DNA of 64,000 nucleotides from Antedon mediterranea (GCF_964355755.1 NC_092671.1:15418501-15482500); one strand, 5' to 3'. Counted from the stretch's first letter, positions 46,201-57,986 are shown. A program made the numbers and translations. Notes: generated by a model not told the origin, from the sequence alone.

Positions 46201-49200
46201 GCCCATATATGGATAGACACGATGATGTCATATCACTACCATATTTGGGCACATTATACATTTTTGTCAAACTAGTTTTATAGTGTAGACAGAGCTTTAG
46301 ATCGATGATCAAAATAGAATTGAGAATAATATTCTTCTAATATATTATACATTCTTAATTTTAGCACTGTGGTTGTTATCATTTATTAATAAGTAGTTTG
46401 CTGTCAAAGTTAATGATCATAGTAATTTATTGCAGAATAATCCTTCAAAAAAAATAGAATATAAATAATCTTTTATAAAATAAAATTTAAATAGATTATA
46501 TTTTTTCCAACTATTAATATTTGAGTATAATGAATTACCAGTTTCTCTTTTCAGTTTTAGTATTTATCTGTTTTTATCAAATAAAATTGAAAAATGTCTG
46601 GTTATTTTTAGGCTTGGCCTGAAGTACTATGAAAAGTTTCCTAGCGATAGTAATCAAACGTTTCAGTTACCGGTAGAGGCTGGCCATCTATATGGAATCT
46701 ATTCTAAGTAAGTACTTTTTATGTACTTTTGATATCTATAAGTAAAGGCCAACTCAGACAGCGTTGTACAACGAAGCCCGACATAACATCTTGACGCTCG
46801 TCTGTGCTGTCTAGGTTGAATCCCGAAGAGTTAGTTATGTGGTCGTCGCGAGAACTTTAAACAAGTCTAATTTCCTCTTAGCGAGACGATTCATCGGGCC
46901 TCGTCGTACAACGCTTTCTGAGTTGGCCTTTACTTACTTGCCTACATGGGTTACTACAGTGTTGTAATAATAATAATAATAATAATAATATCCTGGATTT
47001 ATATAGCGCCTAATTTTGTGAAACTTCTAAGCGCTGAACATTATTACCCCAGTCATTTTTTTCTGATCAAACACATGGAAACATACTCCCATAATGCAGC
47101 TAGTAATCAGTACAAAGTTGTCTCTTTGATCTAACCGGGTTCCCATTTATACACCTGGGTGGAGAGAGGCAAACGTAAGTAAAGTATCTTGCCTAAGAAT
47201 ACAAGCCATGCGGCGAGAATTGGATTCGAACCTCGATCTAACGATTAGTAGTCGAACGTCCAACACACTTCGCCACACGCCCATATACAGACTTTAATAA
47301 AATGTTTTACCCCACTTTAGGTAAGTTACTGTACATCCTCCAAAAGACCAAAACGTGCACAATCTGAGAAAATGTTACATTTTTTCTAATAACATAATGC
47401 CTAAAGGCTTGTTAAGAACATGGTACATTGTCATTTTATGTGTTTTGATATATAAAACTCTCAAAATTTAATTTCAGTATACAGATTTATCATTTATGAA
47501 GTACGATACTTGGCATTTAATTATGTTAATTTTATGATGCAACAGAATAGTACAGACGTAATTAAAATTTGTAAAAAAACACCAAACCTTAATTATGTTA
47601 TTACATTTTAGTAGTGATTGCTTCAAGTGAACATTATTTGAATTAAATCGTGGTATTGTCAACTCTGTTGAAGTCAGTAAAACGAGCATGTTTGTTAGTA
47701 ATGAATGTTTCAGCCAAGGGAAGAAACAATATGAATGGTGACATAATGGAGGAGAATGTACACAGAGGTTAATTTGTACAAAAAGTTAAAGTGAGATATG
47801 AATTGACATTAGCCATAAATTAATGAATAATGCTTTAAAATAGATTAGCTGTGTTGAGAAAAAATATACTACATTTTACAAAGCAAGATTAGTATATTTA
47901 TGTATGTGATTATATGACTGGAGTCCTGGGTTCAAATCCTGTCAGGATCTTTTCTTGTGTATACAGTGTGTTTCTTATCTTGAAAATATTCTTTTTTCCA
48001 AACCAATAATTAGTAAAAACTAACCTTGACAGTTTCGCTGTCCTGATCGGACAGCTTCTTCAGAAATAATGACGATCTATCATCAAACAGACTGACCTCT
48101 AGAGGGCCTATTCTGTTTAATGACAGGGTCAAGGTTAGTTTTTACTAATTATTGGTTTGGAAAAAAGAATATTTTCAAGATACTTATACCTACAAACCAG
48201 ATGAACATTTTCAATCAGTGTGTTTCTTCTTTGAACAAATTTATGGGTATTCTTGGCAAGAAAAAGAATATATCAATGTACAATGAAAATACAGTAAAAC
48301 TAACAGTAAAGTACTATTAAGTAATAAGGGCGTGTGGGGCAGTGTGTTGAACATTTGACTGCTGAGCGTGATATGGAGGTTCAAATCCAACTCTCGTCGC
48401 ATTGCTTGCTTGTATCCTTATCCAAGATACTTTACTTACGTTTGCCTCTCTCCACCCAGGTGTATAAATGGGTACCTGGTTAGATCAAGACACAACTTTG
48501 TGTTGATTACTATCTGCATTATGGGAGTATGTTTCCATACACGATTGATCCAAAAAAATGACTGGGTTAATAATGTTCAGCGCTTTGAGGTTTCACAACA
48601 TTAGGCGCTATATAAATCCAGGATATTTTTATTATTATTATTAATTAGTTAAGAGTGGAGTACAGAGAGTTGTGACAATCTATAAGTGGTATGTGCGGAC
48701 AATAAAAAAAACATGATGAGCCTATTATCGTTCCTTGGCATGATCTGTGTATGGTTTCAGTCCATTGCGCTCTTTCACTTGGTAAACAAACCTCTTAAGA
48801 TTGTATGGTAATTTTGAAATAGTGGTAAAGGATATTATTAGGAAGGTTATGGGAAATTAATGATTTTGTTACCTCATGTTATAATTAGACTTAATTTAAA
48901 ATTCATCAGATCATCACTTTAAAACATTGGTTGTTGACACCAAAAGAGGAGTGATGATGTTAAAAGCAAATTTTGATTAACTAACATAAGTTCGCGAAGA
49001 ATTAATCAATTGTGTGTTATTCATGAATAAACCCAGGTATTAATGAATGTTACTGTAGTGTATTTTGGACTATATTTTTTACAATCATTCTCACACTGCA
49101 TATTCAATAATACATTTTTCATCAGGTTATGCCATAATTCATTTCATAGTAAATTACATGCAACTTTCCAATTTCATTCATTATTGATGATACTAGGATA

Positions 49201-52200
49201 AGAGAGCTAAAACTAAATGAATATGATGAGTTGGGTAATTAAAGATATTTTTTAATCATTTAACAATTTAATATACTGTACTGTAATATAATATTACCCC
49301 TATTAAGATGACTCAATCAACAAAGAGTCCCCTTAATAGAGGTATTCCGTGGATAGAGGGTTTTTCCCGTAGTGTTAAAACGTATAATGTTGCTCATTCT
49401 TTTCACATTAAAGTATTTCCTTAATAGGTGTATTGCAAATGAGGTTTCTACTTAATTGTAACTTTTCTGTTCTGTATTGTTTGTATCACATTGTACTACA
49501 GTTTAAACATTATATACTCAATAATAATTTTCGCCATTTTCTGTGATTTGGCAGCCGCATGTATTGATAGTACAGTAGTATGCTGGTCTGAATTTGAAAC
49601 TGTCATTTCTTGTACCTCCTAAAAGCAAGGCAATCTAACAAAGAGCGAGTGAGTGGCCGAGTGGTTAAGACAGTGGAACCGTAATTACGTAGCCATAACA
49701 TCGGCAAGGGTTCGAGGCTCACTCGCTCCATGGTTTACCATAGGTCCAGTGTACATATTGATTGATATATATATTTATACTGGGTAACCTCTTCAGTCAA
49801 AGACTGGTCTCCCAGAGGGCCCAGTTGGTGATCAGTGGCTGTAATGTACTAATACACCGTGGTAACCCCCTAGTACTAGTGTCAAAAGATGTACTAGGTT
49901 CTTTAAAGTGCACACTAGCTAGATGTGTACACTGAACCTACGGTTTATAGTCCTTATCCGAGACTCGTTCTACCACCAGAACCATGGAGTGAGTGAGCCT
50001 CGAACCCCTGCCGATGTTATGGCTACGTAATTACGGTTCCACTGTCTTAACCGCTCGGCCACTCACTCACTTACCTCACATATCTGGCTCATGTGCACAA
50101 GAACCTATAGTACATCTTTCGAGACGAGTAAGGGGTTACCCCGGGGTACTAGTTCACACACAACAGCCACTGTCACAAACTCATCATACACTGGACCCTC
50201 TGGGAGAACAGTCTTTGACTGAAGAGGCTACCCAGTATAAAGAATAAATAATAATAATTGTATTTAACACTGCAGCTTACATGTCTTAAGAGGGGGTTAC
50301 CCCGGTGTATATTTCACAAACTCATCATATACATACACTGGGCCCTCTGGGAGAACAGTCTTTGACTGAAGAGGCTACCCAGTATAAAGAATAAATAATA
50401 ATAAAGGATGCTGGGCTCGAAAAGGTTTATTTTTGGCACGATCAGTTCCACACTCCTTAACAGACACTGCACGCTGCTGAGAATATGTACTATGTACAGT
50501 ACTATTGGTATTTGTTGCAGCCAGACATACCGAGTTTCTATCTTGGCAAGGCGAGCTCAGTGTCCTGTTGTTGCTTAAAGTCCACTTTTAAGCCACTTTG
50601 ATTTTGAATTGAAACAAAATAAAAAAGAACATGATACATTGAATCTATCTAGTCTTTTATTTAGTTGTCTATTTGTTGTTGTACATACTACTAATTGTTT
50701 GTTTTGTTTTCAGATGTCAGCCACGTTTGTGGCGTATTGATATTGCACCTGAAGAATCTTTAGACTCAGCACTGTACCAACTCAGTTTTACGCAACCCTT
50801 TGATGCTGCTCTGTCAACAAGAGGTAATTATATCTCGTTTCTGTTTTATTGCAAATTTGGAGTCTTTCATTTTCAGAGTTCAATTAATGTTTAGCATCTT
50901 AGTGTGTCTTGTGATAATATTGCATCCTATTTAAGAATTTAGTTTTATTGTGATGGAAAATGAAAGTCACATTAACTACAGTGAAATTCACATCAACTAC
51001 AGTGATAATTCACATCAACTACAATAAATAAAATTCAATTTATAATCCCTTTTTTGGCAGTACAATACTTGCTTTCACGCCCCATGTTTCATACTTGCCC
51101 ACGCAAATAAATGCTTGTTAGCTGCTTGCTAGAATTAAATTTGGAAAATTTAGAATTCAAACATGGCATGCACAACATCAGTGTCTTGTTACAAATTGTA
51201 TCTTGTTGCAAATTTGATATATACATTAGAAGAAAGTTTAGAATGTCTAGAAAATTATAAACTTTTAACTCTATTTTTAACTCTTGAATTTGTATTGAAC
51301 TGTCAACTAAGGATTAATAAGGAATTTTCGGTTTGCACATTCACTATGTTGACTGATATTCTATGACGTCATTTATATTATATGTACGTTGACTGCCAAA
51401 ATTCAGATTGTGTTCAGTCATTTTAACTCAGTACGAGTCATTACAGAGAATGATCTCTTGATTTTTTGAAAATGTAGTAAAATGCTTTTCAGTTAGTGGT
51501 TATTTTAATAAAGATTTTAATAATGCAGGTTAAGGCCTATAGGCCTTATCACTAAAATGCCAGCCTTCGTTTAGAAAATTATGGATCTAGGCTAGGCGTA
51601 AGCTACCAACGCCATACATAGTCTGGCTTAAACCTGTTTACTCGCATACCACCGGCCAAGTGGAATAGCACCACACTCACTAGATTACAAGGTCATTACA
51701 TCATATGTTCATTGGCATGTCAACATGAATGTCCACTTTATCAAAATGTTCATATTTCTGGATGAGTACCAGTTGACTATGACCCATGTGGAGGTTGTGC
51801 ACGTTCACTCACAGTAGAGCTATCTTAGTAATTATTGTACTATGCTTTAACCTGTCAGATTAATGCTGTACCTCTCTTCTGTTTATTAAAAGATATTTAC
51901 TGGATTATTTATTTATTTTTTTTTTTTTATGTTTTCTTGGTCATTGAACGTGTTCCTTTGATGGTTAAATATTGACATCTATGCTCATTTCTTAGAAGAC
52001 TATTTTCTGTACTGTCAGTCACTAAACTTGTCACATTTACAATAGTCAAAATGAAAAATGTCAATTTGTGTTATTGACTTTTGCCACAATTTGTCATGAT
52101 ATATTCTGTTTTAGTCATGTCTTGCCAGGCTCATGGTGAGACCACAGGACTGTATGATACATGTCATGCACTCTCATTTCATTTGATGGTATTGTATCCT

Positions 52201-55200
52201 TTCAGTTCTTCAAAAACAGATTTTATTTATTCTGCATTCGAATTTACTTCAGAACAGATATAAATTTGATCAGCATTCTAGAATGATTTCAAGTTGTTCA
52301 GATAGTTGTTAGCTACGAGTCATTATTGTTATATGATTTACTACTACTTTATGAATAAACAATATTACATTTACTAGACCATGATCGTTGTTAATTATCT
52401 TGGCTTGCATCTCTTACAATTGCTATAGAGATGCCAGTAAGCAGAGTGAAGTAAAATAATAGAATGGTATAACTAATGGTTAATTCAATTAGAGTCAAGT
52501 TGACAATTTACGTTTAGTGATGTAAATATTTATAAATACTTGACTGAGTAATAGGTAGTGTTACTGAACATACAAAAAATGGTAAATTGTGTAATTTTAC
52601 ATCATGGACAAAGTGTACTCAATTTCTCTCCGTCGTACTTTAGACTTCCAGAATGCATTAAGTCTTGTGTATTTGAACCTTTAAATACACGATAGCTTCG
52701 ATCTTCATAAGTAGATCTTCATAACTATCTTATATTTCTCTGTATAACATTGTTAACAGCCAGAGGATGTTTTATTATGCAAATACTTAGATGCAACCAT
52801 TGAAGATCTATGATCTAAATGGAATTAAAATCTTCTTCCTAATGTACATACTGTTATAAATACACTGTATTGATCATGAATTTGTAATTAAACAGTGTAA
52901 ATGGAACTTTTGTTTTAATATCTGGTGAGCATGACAGATTTAAGCAAACATGGTATGGCATATGCTTCTATAATTTGAGTGGCAAACGATTAAACAGACT
53001 ATAACATCCCGAGTAATCTCTCTGTGATTGGTTATTCATTCTCAACACATAATTTTCTCCCATAGTACATCCTAATTAACATGTACTCATTTATTTCAAT
53101 TAATACATTGGTTACAATATATGCCTGTTCAATATAATCAGATTACAGATAAAAATACAATACAGTATTATACGAAATTGTAGCAAAATTGAAAACTATG
53201 ATAGCAAGGATTCGTCCAACAAAATTTGAGAGAAATGTATTTCCATTGGGATCTTGCAGTTATTATATTTACCTAAGTATCTAAATTCAATAGGGTTAGA
53301 AATTGTATTCAAGGAACATTATTATTTAAAGATGTATGGTCCCCTAAAAACATGAAAAATGAAGTTTTCAATCAATTTAATATTCTGTAGAAAAAAAAAA
53401 AATGTTTTCTCTTATAAAATTACAAAATAAAATGGTTAAATTAAAAAAAAACAATTTGACTATTTTTTGCTTTAAATTAAAGTTTTTTCAGGTAAATATT
53501 TGTTTCCGATCCAATTTTTGGTCAAAGTGGTTAAGTATTATGCGACTAAAATGTCATATTCAACAAACACAATTGTTAAGAATTATTTTTTCAAAGGGGA
53601 TACATCTTTAATTTAAAATTTGTGGCATTATATAACTCATGGAACAAAAGAGTAAATATTAAGAGTATTAAAAATCAGGTCATACAGCAATGAAACTTAT
53701 ATTGAAGAAGAAAAGCATTAATAATAAAAAATGTCTTATTAAAATCATGAGAATAAAGTTCTCATCAATTCCAGGTGAAAATTTGTTGACATTGAATGTA
53801 ATGTCATTTTGAAAAAAACAGGTTGTTGTTGTTTCTAACTCGGTCTAACTGATGCTAAGATTGATTGTTAGCTATTTTCGTCACATAAGTATTGACTTAG
53901 AAATTGAAGAGTTTCGCTTGCATTTGCAGGTGTAGCTATAAACTTTTCTAGTGAGCACATCTTCTCGGCAGGTGTTGGGAACAATTAAACAAGAACTAGT
54001 GTTGTTTAATAGATAATTGCTGTAGATTTTATTTTTTTAACCGCAATTCATAACCTCAGTCAGAATAAACAGTAGCTTATTATAGGTGGAAAAATAAAAA
54101 AGATAAATAAAAGAGAAACACTATATACAGAAAATTAAAATTGAAAATTGGACATATTATGGATATAAATTAAATTCATAACGAAATTTAATACAGTTGA
54201 ATAGATTAGGTAAATTCACATTAACCATCTATCATGTTTCAGGCCTTGTCTTTTGAAAATCATAGGTGTGCTACAAATTGCACTCCTCAATACATTCAGG
54301 GGTGCTGTAGGTGTGCTGTTTGTATTTTCGTGTGTAGAAGTTTACAAAATTAAGGCGTGTTGTAAATCGCACTCCTCAAGGGCAGAGTGTGTTAGGTGAG
54401 TGATCGCACTCACTCGCCTTAAAAGACAAGGCCTGATGTTTGATCATGATCAAGTTATCATTGACTTGTGTGAACCTAAAATGATCAAATAACGTGACCA
54501 GCTTTAATCAACTTAACATGATCAATCTGAGTATGTTAAAGAAACCTTGTACATAATGGGATAAATATTAATTCATAAAAAGAAACATGATTAACCTTGT
54601 ATGTATAATGAGATAAATATTAATTCATAAGATTGAATCTACCAATGAGCATTTGATTTAGTATTTTCAACTGACTGAAACCATATTGGCCCTGCCTTCA
54701 TGCTAAAAGACAACTCATTAGAATAATAATATTCCTTCTTATATAACGCTTATTGTACAATTCTTCTTCACATTATTACCCTGGTCATTTTTTTTTATCA
54801 AACACGTATGGAAACATACTCCCATAATGCAGCTAGTAATCAGCGCAAAGTAGTATCTTGATCTAACCGGGTACCCATTTTTACACCTGGGTGAAGCAGG
54901 GCAAACGTAAGTTAAAGTATCTTGCGTAAGGATACAAGCAATGCGACGAGAGTTGGATTCGAACTCACAATCTCAAGATCAGTAATCCAATGTCAAACAC
55001 ACTGCGCCACCTGCCCTCATAGAATCATTAGATCAGGATCTGATTTTCATGTGAACAGTTTCTGTTTATCATACATAAACTTACCATGGTGATAGATAAT
55101 TAAAGTCATGATAATAATTGGAACACACCTATTGATAAAGCAAAAGCAGCAATATTAAACTCTTAAGTCTTATTGCCATTGCCAAAACGGTACTATTACC

Positions 55201-57986
55201 CAGAATTAAAGTATTATTACAATTATTTTCTCATCATCTTTAATTAAACATTTTTTCTGCTGTTAAAAGTATGCTATAAATAAATGATAATTAATAAACT
55301 TATTTTGTGAAATGTAAACAACTTTAATTGATAGAAATTAAAATTACCGTTCAACAAACACTGGAATTCAATAACAAATTAATTTTCAAAGGCTAATCCC
55401 TGTATGCATTATCAATTATGTATAGTTTTTTTTTTTTTTAAGCAAACATTCACTATTAAAAAATGATAAAGAGCTGTACAGAAAGTATTTTTATATCCCT
55501 CTGACGTAGGTAGACAAACTTGTTTAATAAGACACTGTGACAAATTCCATTAAAAGTAGACAGAAGATTATATTAATATTCTTTTTCGACAATTGACATT
55601 TTTCTTGTTGCGTAAACAAGATTTCATGTTGTGATATTCTTTATTCTTAAACTGGCTGGTGTGAAGATTTGCAAAGTAATCACCAAGTAGGCTTCGTGTT
55701 GATAAATTATCTTTATTTTTATCATCACATATACAAATAATGACATCATTTGTTCGATTAAGGACACTGACATATTCAATATTCTGTACATCTGTATACC
55801 ATTTACTAACTGGTTTTTTCCAGAATAAATTAGCTCCCAATTGGTATTACAAATGGTGTAAAAAAATATAATAAGCACTTGGTGGTAGATTAGGTCTATT
55901 ATGAATATTAAACAACTAGCAGCTTTGTCAATTGGAATGATAAAAAATACATTTGCCTTTTTTGTATTCATCCTACAGTAATACATTTTTGGTATCACAT
56001 TCTTTGAAAATTATAATGTGCTTGTCTGAATATCTTCGACTGTCCGGGGTTTTACACTTTCTCCTTTTCTTTCCTTTTTCACTTTCTCCTTTCCCTTCCT
56101 TTTTCACTTTCTCCTTTTCTTTCCTTTTTCATTATGATATACGGTATCCTATATTGTATCTTCTTCCCTTTGTTACTGTACTTCATTTGTTGGAGCCTAG
56201 GTGTGAAGTTTTAATTTATATAGGTTTCCTTCCACACATACTATGTTTTATTAATTACTATCGAACGTGTTAATATAATTATTATGTTTATGTATTTTTA
56301 ATATATTTGTGGAGAATATTATTGAATAAACAAATATCAATACATCTTGTTATTAAATTAGGAGGAGACTAGAAGTCTTTGTGTAACTGCAGTTTTAGTA
56401 ATTCAATCCAGTCCAACTCAGATAACCCAGAAGAATTAAATACTAAAATACGCCATAAAAACCTGTAGGAATTGAAATCAATGGCATCAGAAAACAGTTT
56501 GTTGCCCCACTTATCCTCCTGTTCAATGCCTAAATCCTTTCCTGGCCTCAACTTGGCCAGAATTACCATACCTTAATGGGATGTTTATTCATCAGTTTCG
56601 CAAATACATTGTCAATCTGTAATAATCTGTCTTTTGGATGATCATATGTTATTAGAATTGATTTGTAACCGAGATTTCCTTCAAATTGAAAATTGTCAAC
56701 ACCATTTTATAATCGTATTTCAGTTTACCTAGGAAAGAATAATCTGCATATTTTTTTGCTATATTTTTTCATTTAGTTACATTTAGCACAGTATATGTAA
56801 AAAATCAAATAATATCATTATCACTGAAATTACTACTAAATTGCACCTATTCAGTGGACACCTATTAAGAGCTGGCACTTTTCCATAAAGGAACAAGGGG
56901 AAATACACTTACTACTATACAGCCAACCAACTGTATTTTAACTTGTTGATAATATTGTAGTTATGATAATAAACGCACACAACAAGAAAATAAATGCTAA
57001 ATTATTATTAGATAATCTATAAACCAATTTAATAAAAAAAAACACCCACACTCTTAACACGCTCTCCAATATCATTACACCAACGCACAATTAAACCCCC
57101 ACGCTATTATATAGAAAATCGAAATATATTAGTAACCTGATAGTATAAGATATTTCAACCACTTTAAATAATACGTAAATCTTTAAAAATATCACTCCTC
57201 CCATCAATTATTAGGTTGTAATGTAAATATTCCAGAGCTTCACTGTGTATTTGTTGGTACTTTCTAGATATCATCAAAATGGGAAGTCAGTTAGGTACAA
57301 GCAAACCAGTTCATTCTCCAATTTCTATGTGTGTATTTGGAAATGTTTCATTGAATTTATTTTTTTATTCAATTTGAATTAATAGTCTTGTTTGTCTTCT
57401 ATTATTTTAGTCATTAATAGGGTTTCCCTTGTATACAGGTTGGCTATAACATTAAAACATACACTGCCTTCATTCATTTCATAAGAAAGTGTCCCTTTAA
57501 TAGAGGTGTCCCTTACATAGGGGTGTCCCGAAGGAGCGGTTCTGCTTCAGTTTAGAGTTCCCCCTAACAATTTTAAGGCCCTTGTTTGTTTCATATTCTA
57601 AATCTGAAATGTGTCTACTACTGTATAATACCTATCAGACTATTAGTAGGCCCACTCTTTTAAATTAACTAAGATGGATTAAATCAATGTAGGGCCGGAT
57701 ACCAAGAGTCTATGCCCAGCCAACAACGAAGATTGACAACTTAACTTATATTAGCACAGGCTAAATTTCCAGTGTAATGCATTAGCAAATCTATCCCTCA
57801 AGCTAGCTCAGTCTGGAAATTGCGAAAGCATTCATGCAACTAGAAACAGCTTTTAACTAAACCACCAATTGATTTGTTTCCTTATTTGTTTTTGCAGATG
57901 AGACTAAGGTTGTTGAAAATGGTAATATTCAGACTTATTATTCTATTCACGTTCGAAGAAATCATACAAAGCCGCTATTAGGCTAA
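34230..57986 (+). CDS. ZWILCH: Protein zwilch, kinetochore RZZ complex subunit, complete
   Basis: ZWILCH joins ROD and ZW10 in the RZZ complex, which brings dynein and MAD1-MAD2 to kinetochores and forms the expandable corona. Exons: 34230-34279, 34405-34546, 35000-35184, 36083-36255, 36520-36596, 37390-37548, 37808-37879, 38780-38923, 40025-40198, 40415-40571, 40983-41145, 46612-46707, 50714-50823 and 57898-57986. All joins are in frame, giving 596 residues; human has 591. Matches to human zwilch: LPTTPLWVMCDG, VTANGYAQYDVLGAS, NDLDFTERLWNHL, ILIEMGLEKLRRDYIDYFI, LGLKYYEKFP and QTFQLPV. An in-frame TAA at 34224-34226 precedes the ATG, supporting that start. Exon 3 has an acidic Asp/Asn-rich insert (NDDDSYYNGDDTCNVDE). 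Introns 11 and 13 are about 5.5 and 7.1 kb. The last exon is assigned from splice signal, phase and similarity in length, so is a little less sure. Confidence 0.9.
34710..34790 (-). pseudogene. tRNA-like remnant, Ala(AGC)-like
   Basis: On the minus strand TGGTCTAATGGTTGGGAC resembles an A box, TCTGCATAGCAAGCAGA folds as an anticodon arm with U33 and AGC, and AAGTTCAAATCTC resembles a B box. The T stem does not pair, so this is a decayed tRNA or SINE head rather than a gene. ZWILCH intron 2. Confidence 0.4.
35755..36015 (-). mobile_element. tRNA-SINE family B, copy in ZWILCH intron 3
   Basis: On the minus strand the head contains TGGCCGAGCGGTTAAAG, an A box of Leu/Ser-tRNA type. The body (CATAACCTGTGTGCACTTC, then AACCCAGTTCATC) matches the copies near 49640-50405. 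Confidence 0.6.
38970..38992. repeat. TA dinucleotide microsatellite
   Basis: An uninterrupted run of about 11 TA units in ZWILCH intron 8, just upstream of the Penelope-like remnant. Confidence 0.85.
39138..39190 (-). ncRNA. Hammerhead-ribozyme-like motif, left arm
   Basis: The minus strand reads CTTGAAAAA, a stem GTGCG-ATGCTAA-CGCAC, GAAA, then a stem CGTTG...CAACG followed by UU. Stem II, GAAA and stem III have hammerhead geometry, but the CUGANGA core is degenerate (U at C3, A at G8) with one extra base, so activity is doubtful. A matching motif lies in the right arm (39571-39625, plus strand). Confidence 0.35.
39265..39549 (-). pseudogene. GIY-YIG endonuclease tail of a Penelope-like element (fragment)
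   Basis: The frame runs about 94 codons and reads HKSAITDHAIKENHTPNWE, then WQEAITIRKTGNNMNRDQGG and LPHIYDDLL. The TDHxxxxNH...W and MNRDxG...HIYD pattern recurs at the C-terminal end of retroelement proteins with a GIY-YIG endonuclease. Reverse transcriptase is absent, so it is a truncated relic. Confidence 0.55.
41879..42100. mobile_element. Long foldback with tRNA-like half in the loop
   Basis: Arms of about 80 bp (left from TAATTAGATGTTTTGCCC, right ending GGGCAAAACATCTAATTA) are almost perfect complements. The loop at about 41962-42015 contains CCAGG-CTAATGA-TCTGG, an anticodon arm with AAU, and GTGGGTTCGAGTCCCAC, a perfect T arm. ZWILCH intron 11. Confidence 0.7.
42126..42284. mobile_element. 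MITE family A, 159-bp copy
   Basis: TTA flanks (42123-42125 and 42285-42287) enclose AGCTGTGCCTACACTAT and TTTGATAGTGTAGACAGCGCT. The ATATGGTAGTGATATG module is doubled. It abuts the foldback just upstream, with 25 bp between them. Confidence 0.72.
42721..42908. repeat. Minisatellite, about 36-bp unit
   Basis: About four units of TATCTAGTCTTATCATCC then ATAACAATAATTACTTG, the last ones degenerate. ZWILCH intron 11. Confidence 0.85.
44115..44440. repeat. Interspersed repeat, copy 2 of the 2333-2680 family
   Basis: Same order of blocks as copy 1: TTTTTACTCGGAGTACCCGAG, ACTACTCCTCCCTTATT, CATGAATATACTACAGGGAC, two TGACGTCA-like sites and GCTGTACCCCGAGTATCGC. ZWILCH intron 11. Confidence 0.65.
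44793..44968 (+). mobile_element. tRNA-SINE family A, short copy
   Basis: The head GGGGCGTGTGGCGCAGTGTG and the B-box-like TTTGAATCCAACTCTC match the other family members. Most of the middle is deleted, jumping to TTGTGTTTGATCC and ending GCTATATAAGAACGAAG. ZWILCH intron 11. Confidence 0.65.
45884..46014. mobile_element. MITE family C (GCTTGGTTCCCACTAG ends), single copy
   Basis: TAA flanks at 45881-45883 and 46015-46017 enclose AGTTTGGTTCCCATTAGGA and CTAGTGGTAACCAAGCT. It has the same design as the nested pair at 61948-62308. Confidence 0.7.
46155..46296. mobile_element. MITE family A, best-preserved 142-bp copy
   Basis: TTA flanks (46152-46154 and 46297-46299) and ends AGCTCTGTCTACAATATC and TATAGTGTAGACAGAGCT. 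This copy shows the family's structure most clearly, with CATATATGG and CCATATTTGGGCAC facing each other. ZWILCH intron 11. Confidence 0.78.
46746..46929. mobile_element. TWA-flanked foldback MITE, 184 bp
   Basis: Ends AGGCCAACTCAGACAGCG and its near-complement ending GAGTTGGCCT enclose GTTGTACAACGA and TCGTCGTACAACGC. Flanks are TAA (46743-46745) and TTA (46930-46932). Located 39 bp after exon 12 of ZWILCH. Confidence 0.68.
46951..47282 (-). mobile_element. tRNA-SINE family A, full copy
   Basis: In minus orientation it opens with GGGCGTGTGGCGAAGTGTGT and includes GTTCGAATCCAATTCTCG, a B box. The body has TTTGCCTCTCTCCACCC, and it ends in GGCGCTATATAAATCCAGG with an ATT repeat tail. Length about 330 bp. 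Confidence 0.8.
47978..48182. mobile_element. Inverted repeat with hammerhead-like core (Penelope-type terminal relic)
   Basis: Arms 47978-48030 and 48128-48182 are inverted copies (CTTGAAAATATTCTTTTTTCC and complement). On the minus strand at about 48025-48066 lies CTGAAGA, A, stem GCTGTCC-GATCA-GGACAGC, then GAAAC. The CUGANGA and GAAA elements are both intact, with one extra A before the stem; stem III is not obvious. ZWILCH intron 12. Confidence 0.4.
48327..48645 (+). mobile_element. tRNA-SINE family A, full copy
   Basis: The head GGGCGTGTGGGGCAGTGTGT, B box GGTTCAAATCC, body TTTGCCTCTCTCCACCCAG and end GGCGCTATATAAATCCAGG followed by ATT repeats give an end-to-end member. ZWILCH intron 12. 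Confidence 0.8.
49640..50405. mobile_element. Cluster of tRNA-SINE family B copies in both orientations
   Basis: A plus-strand head at 49648-49735 has A box TGGCCGAGTGGTTAAGAC and B box GGGTTCGAGGCTC. A minus-strand copy fills about 49775-50070 with the same head at its far end. Plus-strand body and tail pieces follow to 50250, and the tail CTTTGACTGAAGAGGCTACC recurs to 50405. The two heads face each other and could form a hairpin. ZWILCH intron 12. Confidence 0.7.
53328..53615. mobile_element. TTAA-flanked foldback repeat, copy 3 (inverted)
   Basis: Ends TTAAAGATGTATGGTCCCC and GGGGATACATCTTTAA. The interior runs in the opposite direction to copies 1 and 2: the CAGGTAAATA and TTTTTGGTCAAAGTGG blocks are complements of theirs. 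Confidence 0.65.
54240..54435. mobile_element. Foldback element with a possible 6-bp target duplication
   Basis: Ends CAGGCCTTGTCTTTT and AAAAGACAAGGCCTG, flanked on both sides by ATGTTT. The inside has two related GTGTGCT...GCACTCCTCAA blocks. ZWILCH intron 13. Confidence 0.65.
54727..55018 (-). mobile_element. tRNA-SINE family A, copy in ZWILCH intron 13
   Basis: Minus orientation: head GGGCAGGTGGCGCAGTGTGT, B-box GTTCGAATCCAACTCTCGTC, body with TACCCGGTTAGATCAAGA and a worn tail with AATAAT. Confidence 0.75.
56055..56132. repeat. Pyrimidine minisatellite, about 25-bp unit, 3 copies
   Basis: Three units of CTTTCTCCTTTTCTTTCC followed by TTTTTCA; the second has CCC in place of TTC. Strong strand asymmetry (pyrimidine-only). 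Confidence 0.85.

Larger units (their letters stand above)
50824..57897 (+). other. ZWILCH: Last intron of ZWILCH, 7.1 kb
   Basis: A long AT-rich intron. Recognised contents are a TTAA-flanked element at 53328, a foldback at 54240, a SINE at 54727, a pyrimidine minisatellite at 56055 and GTGTCCC-type repeats near 57409-57540. About 50900-53300 shows nothing I can assign. Minus-strand open frames at 55568-55998 and 56369-56569 resemble nothing I know. Confidence 0.6.

Noticed and set aside
55568-55998. Overlapping minus-strand open frames of 90 and 124 codons in the last ZWILCH intron
   Set aside because: AT-driven composition, no recognised motif, two frames competing for the same bases, no convincing splice partners.
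56369-56569. Minus-strand open frame of 66 codons (GKDLGIEQEDKWGN...)
   Set aside because: It looks slightly protein-like but no family is recognised and no neighbouring exon was found; could be a decayed element fragment.
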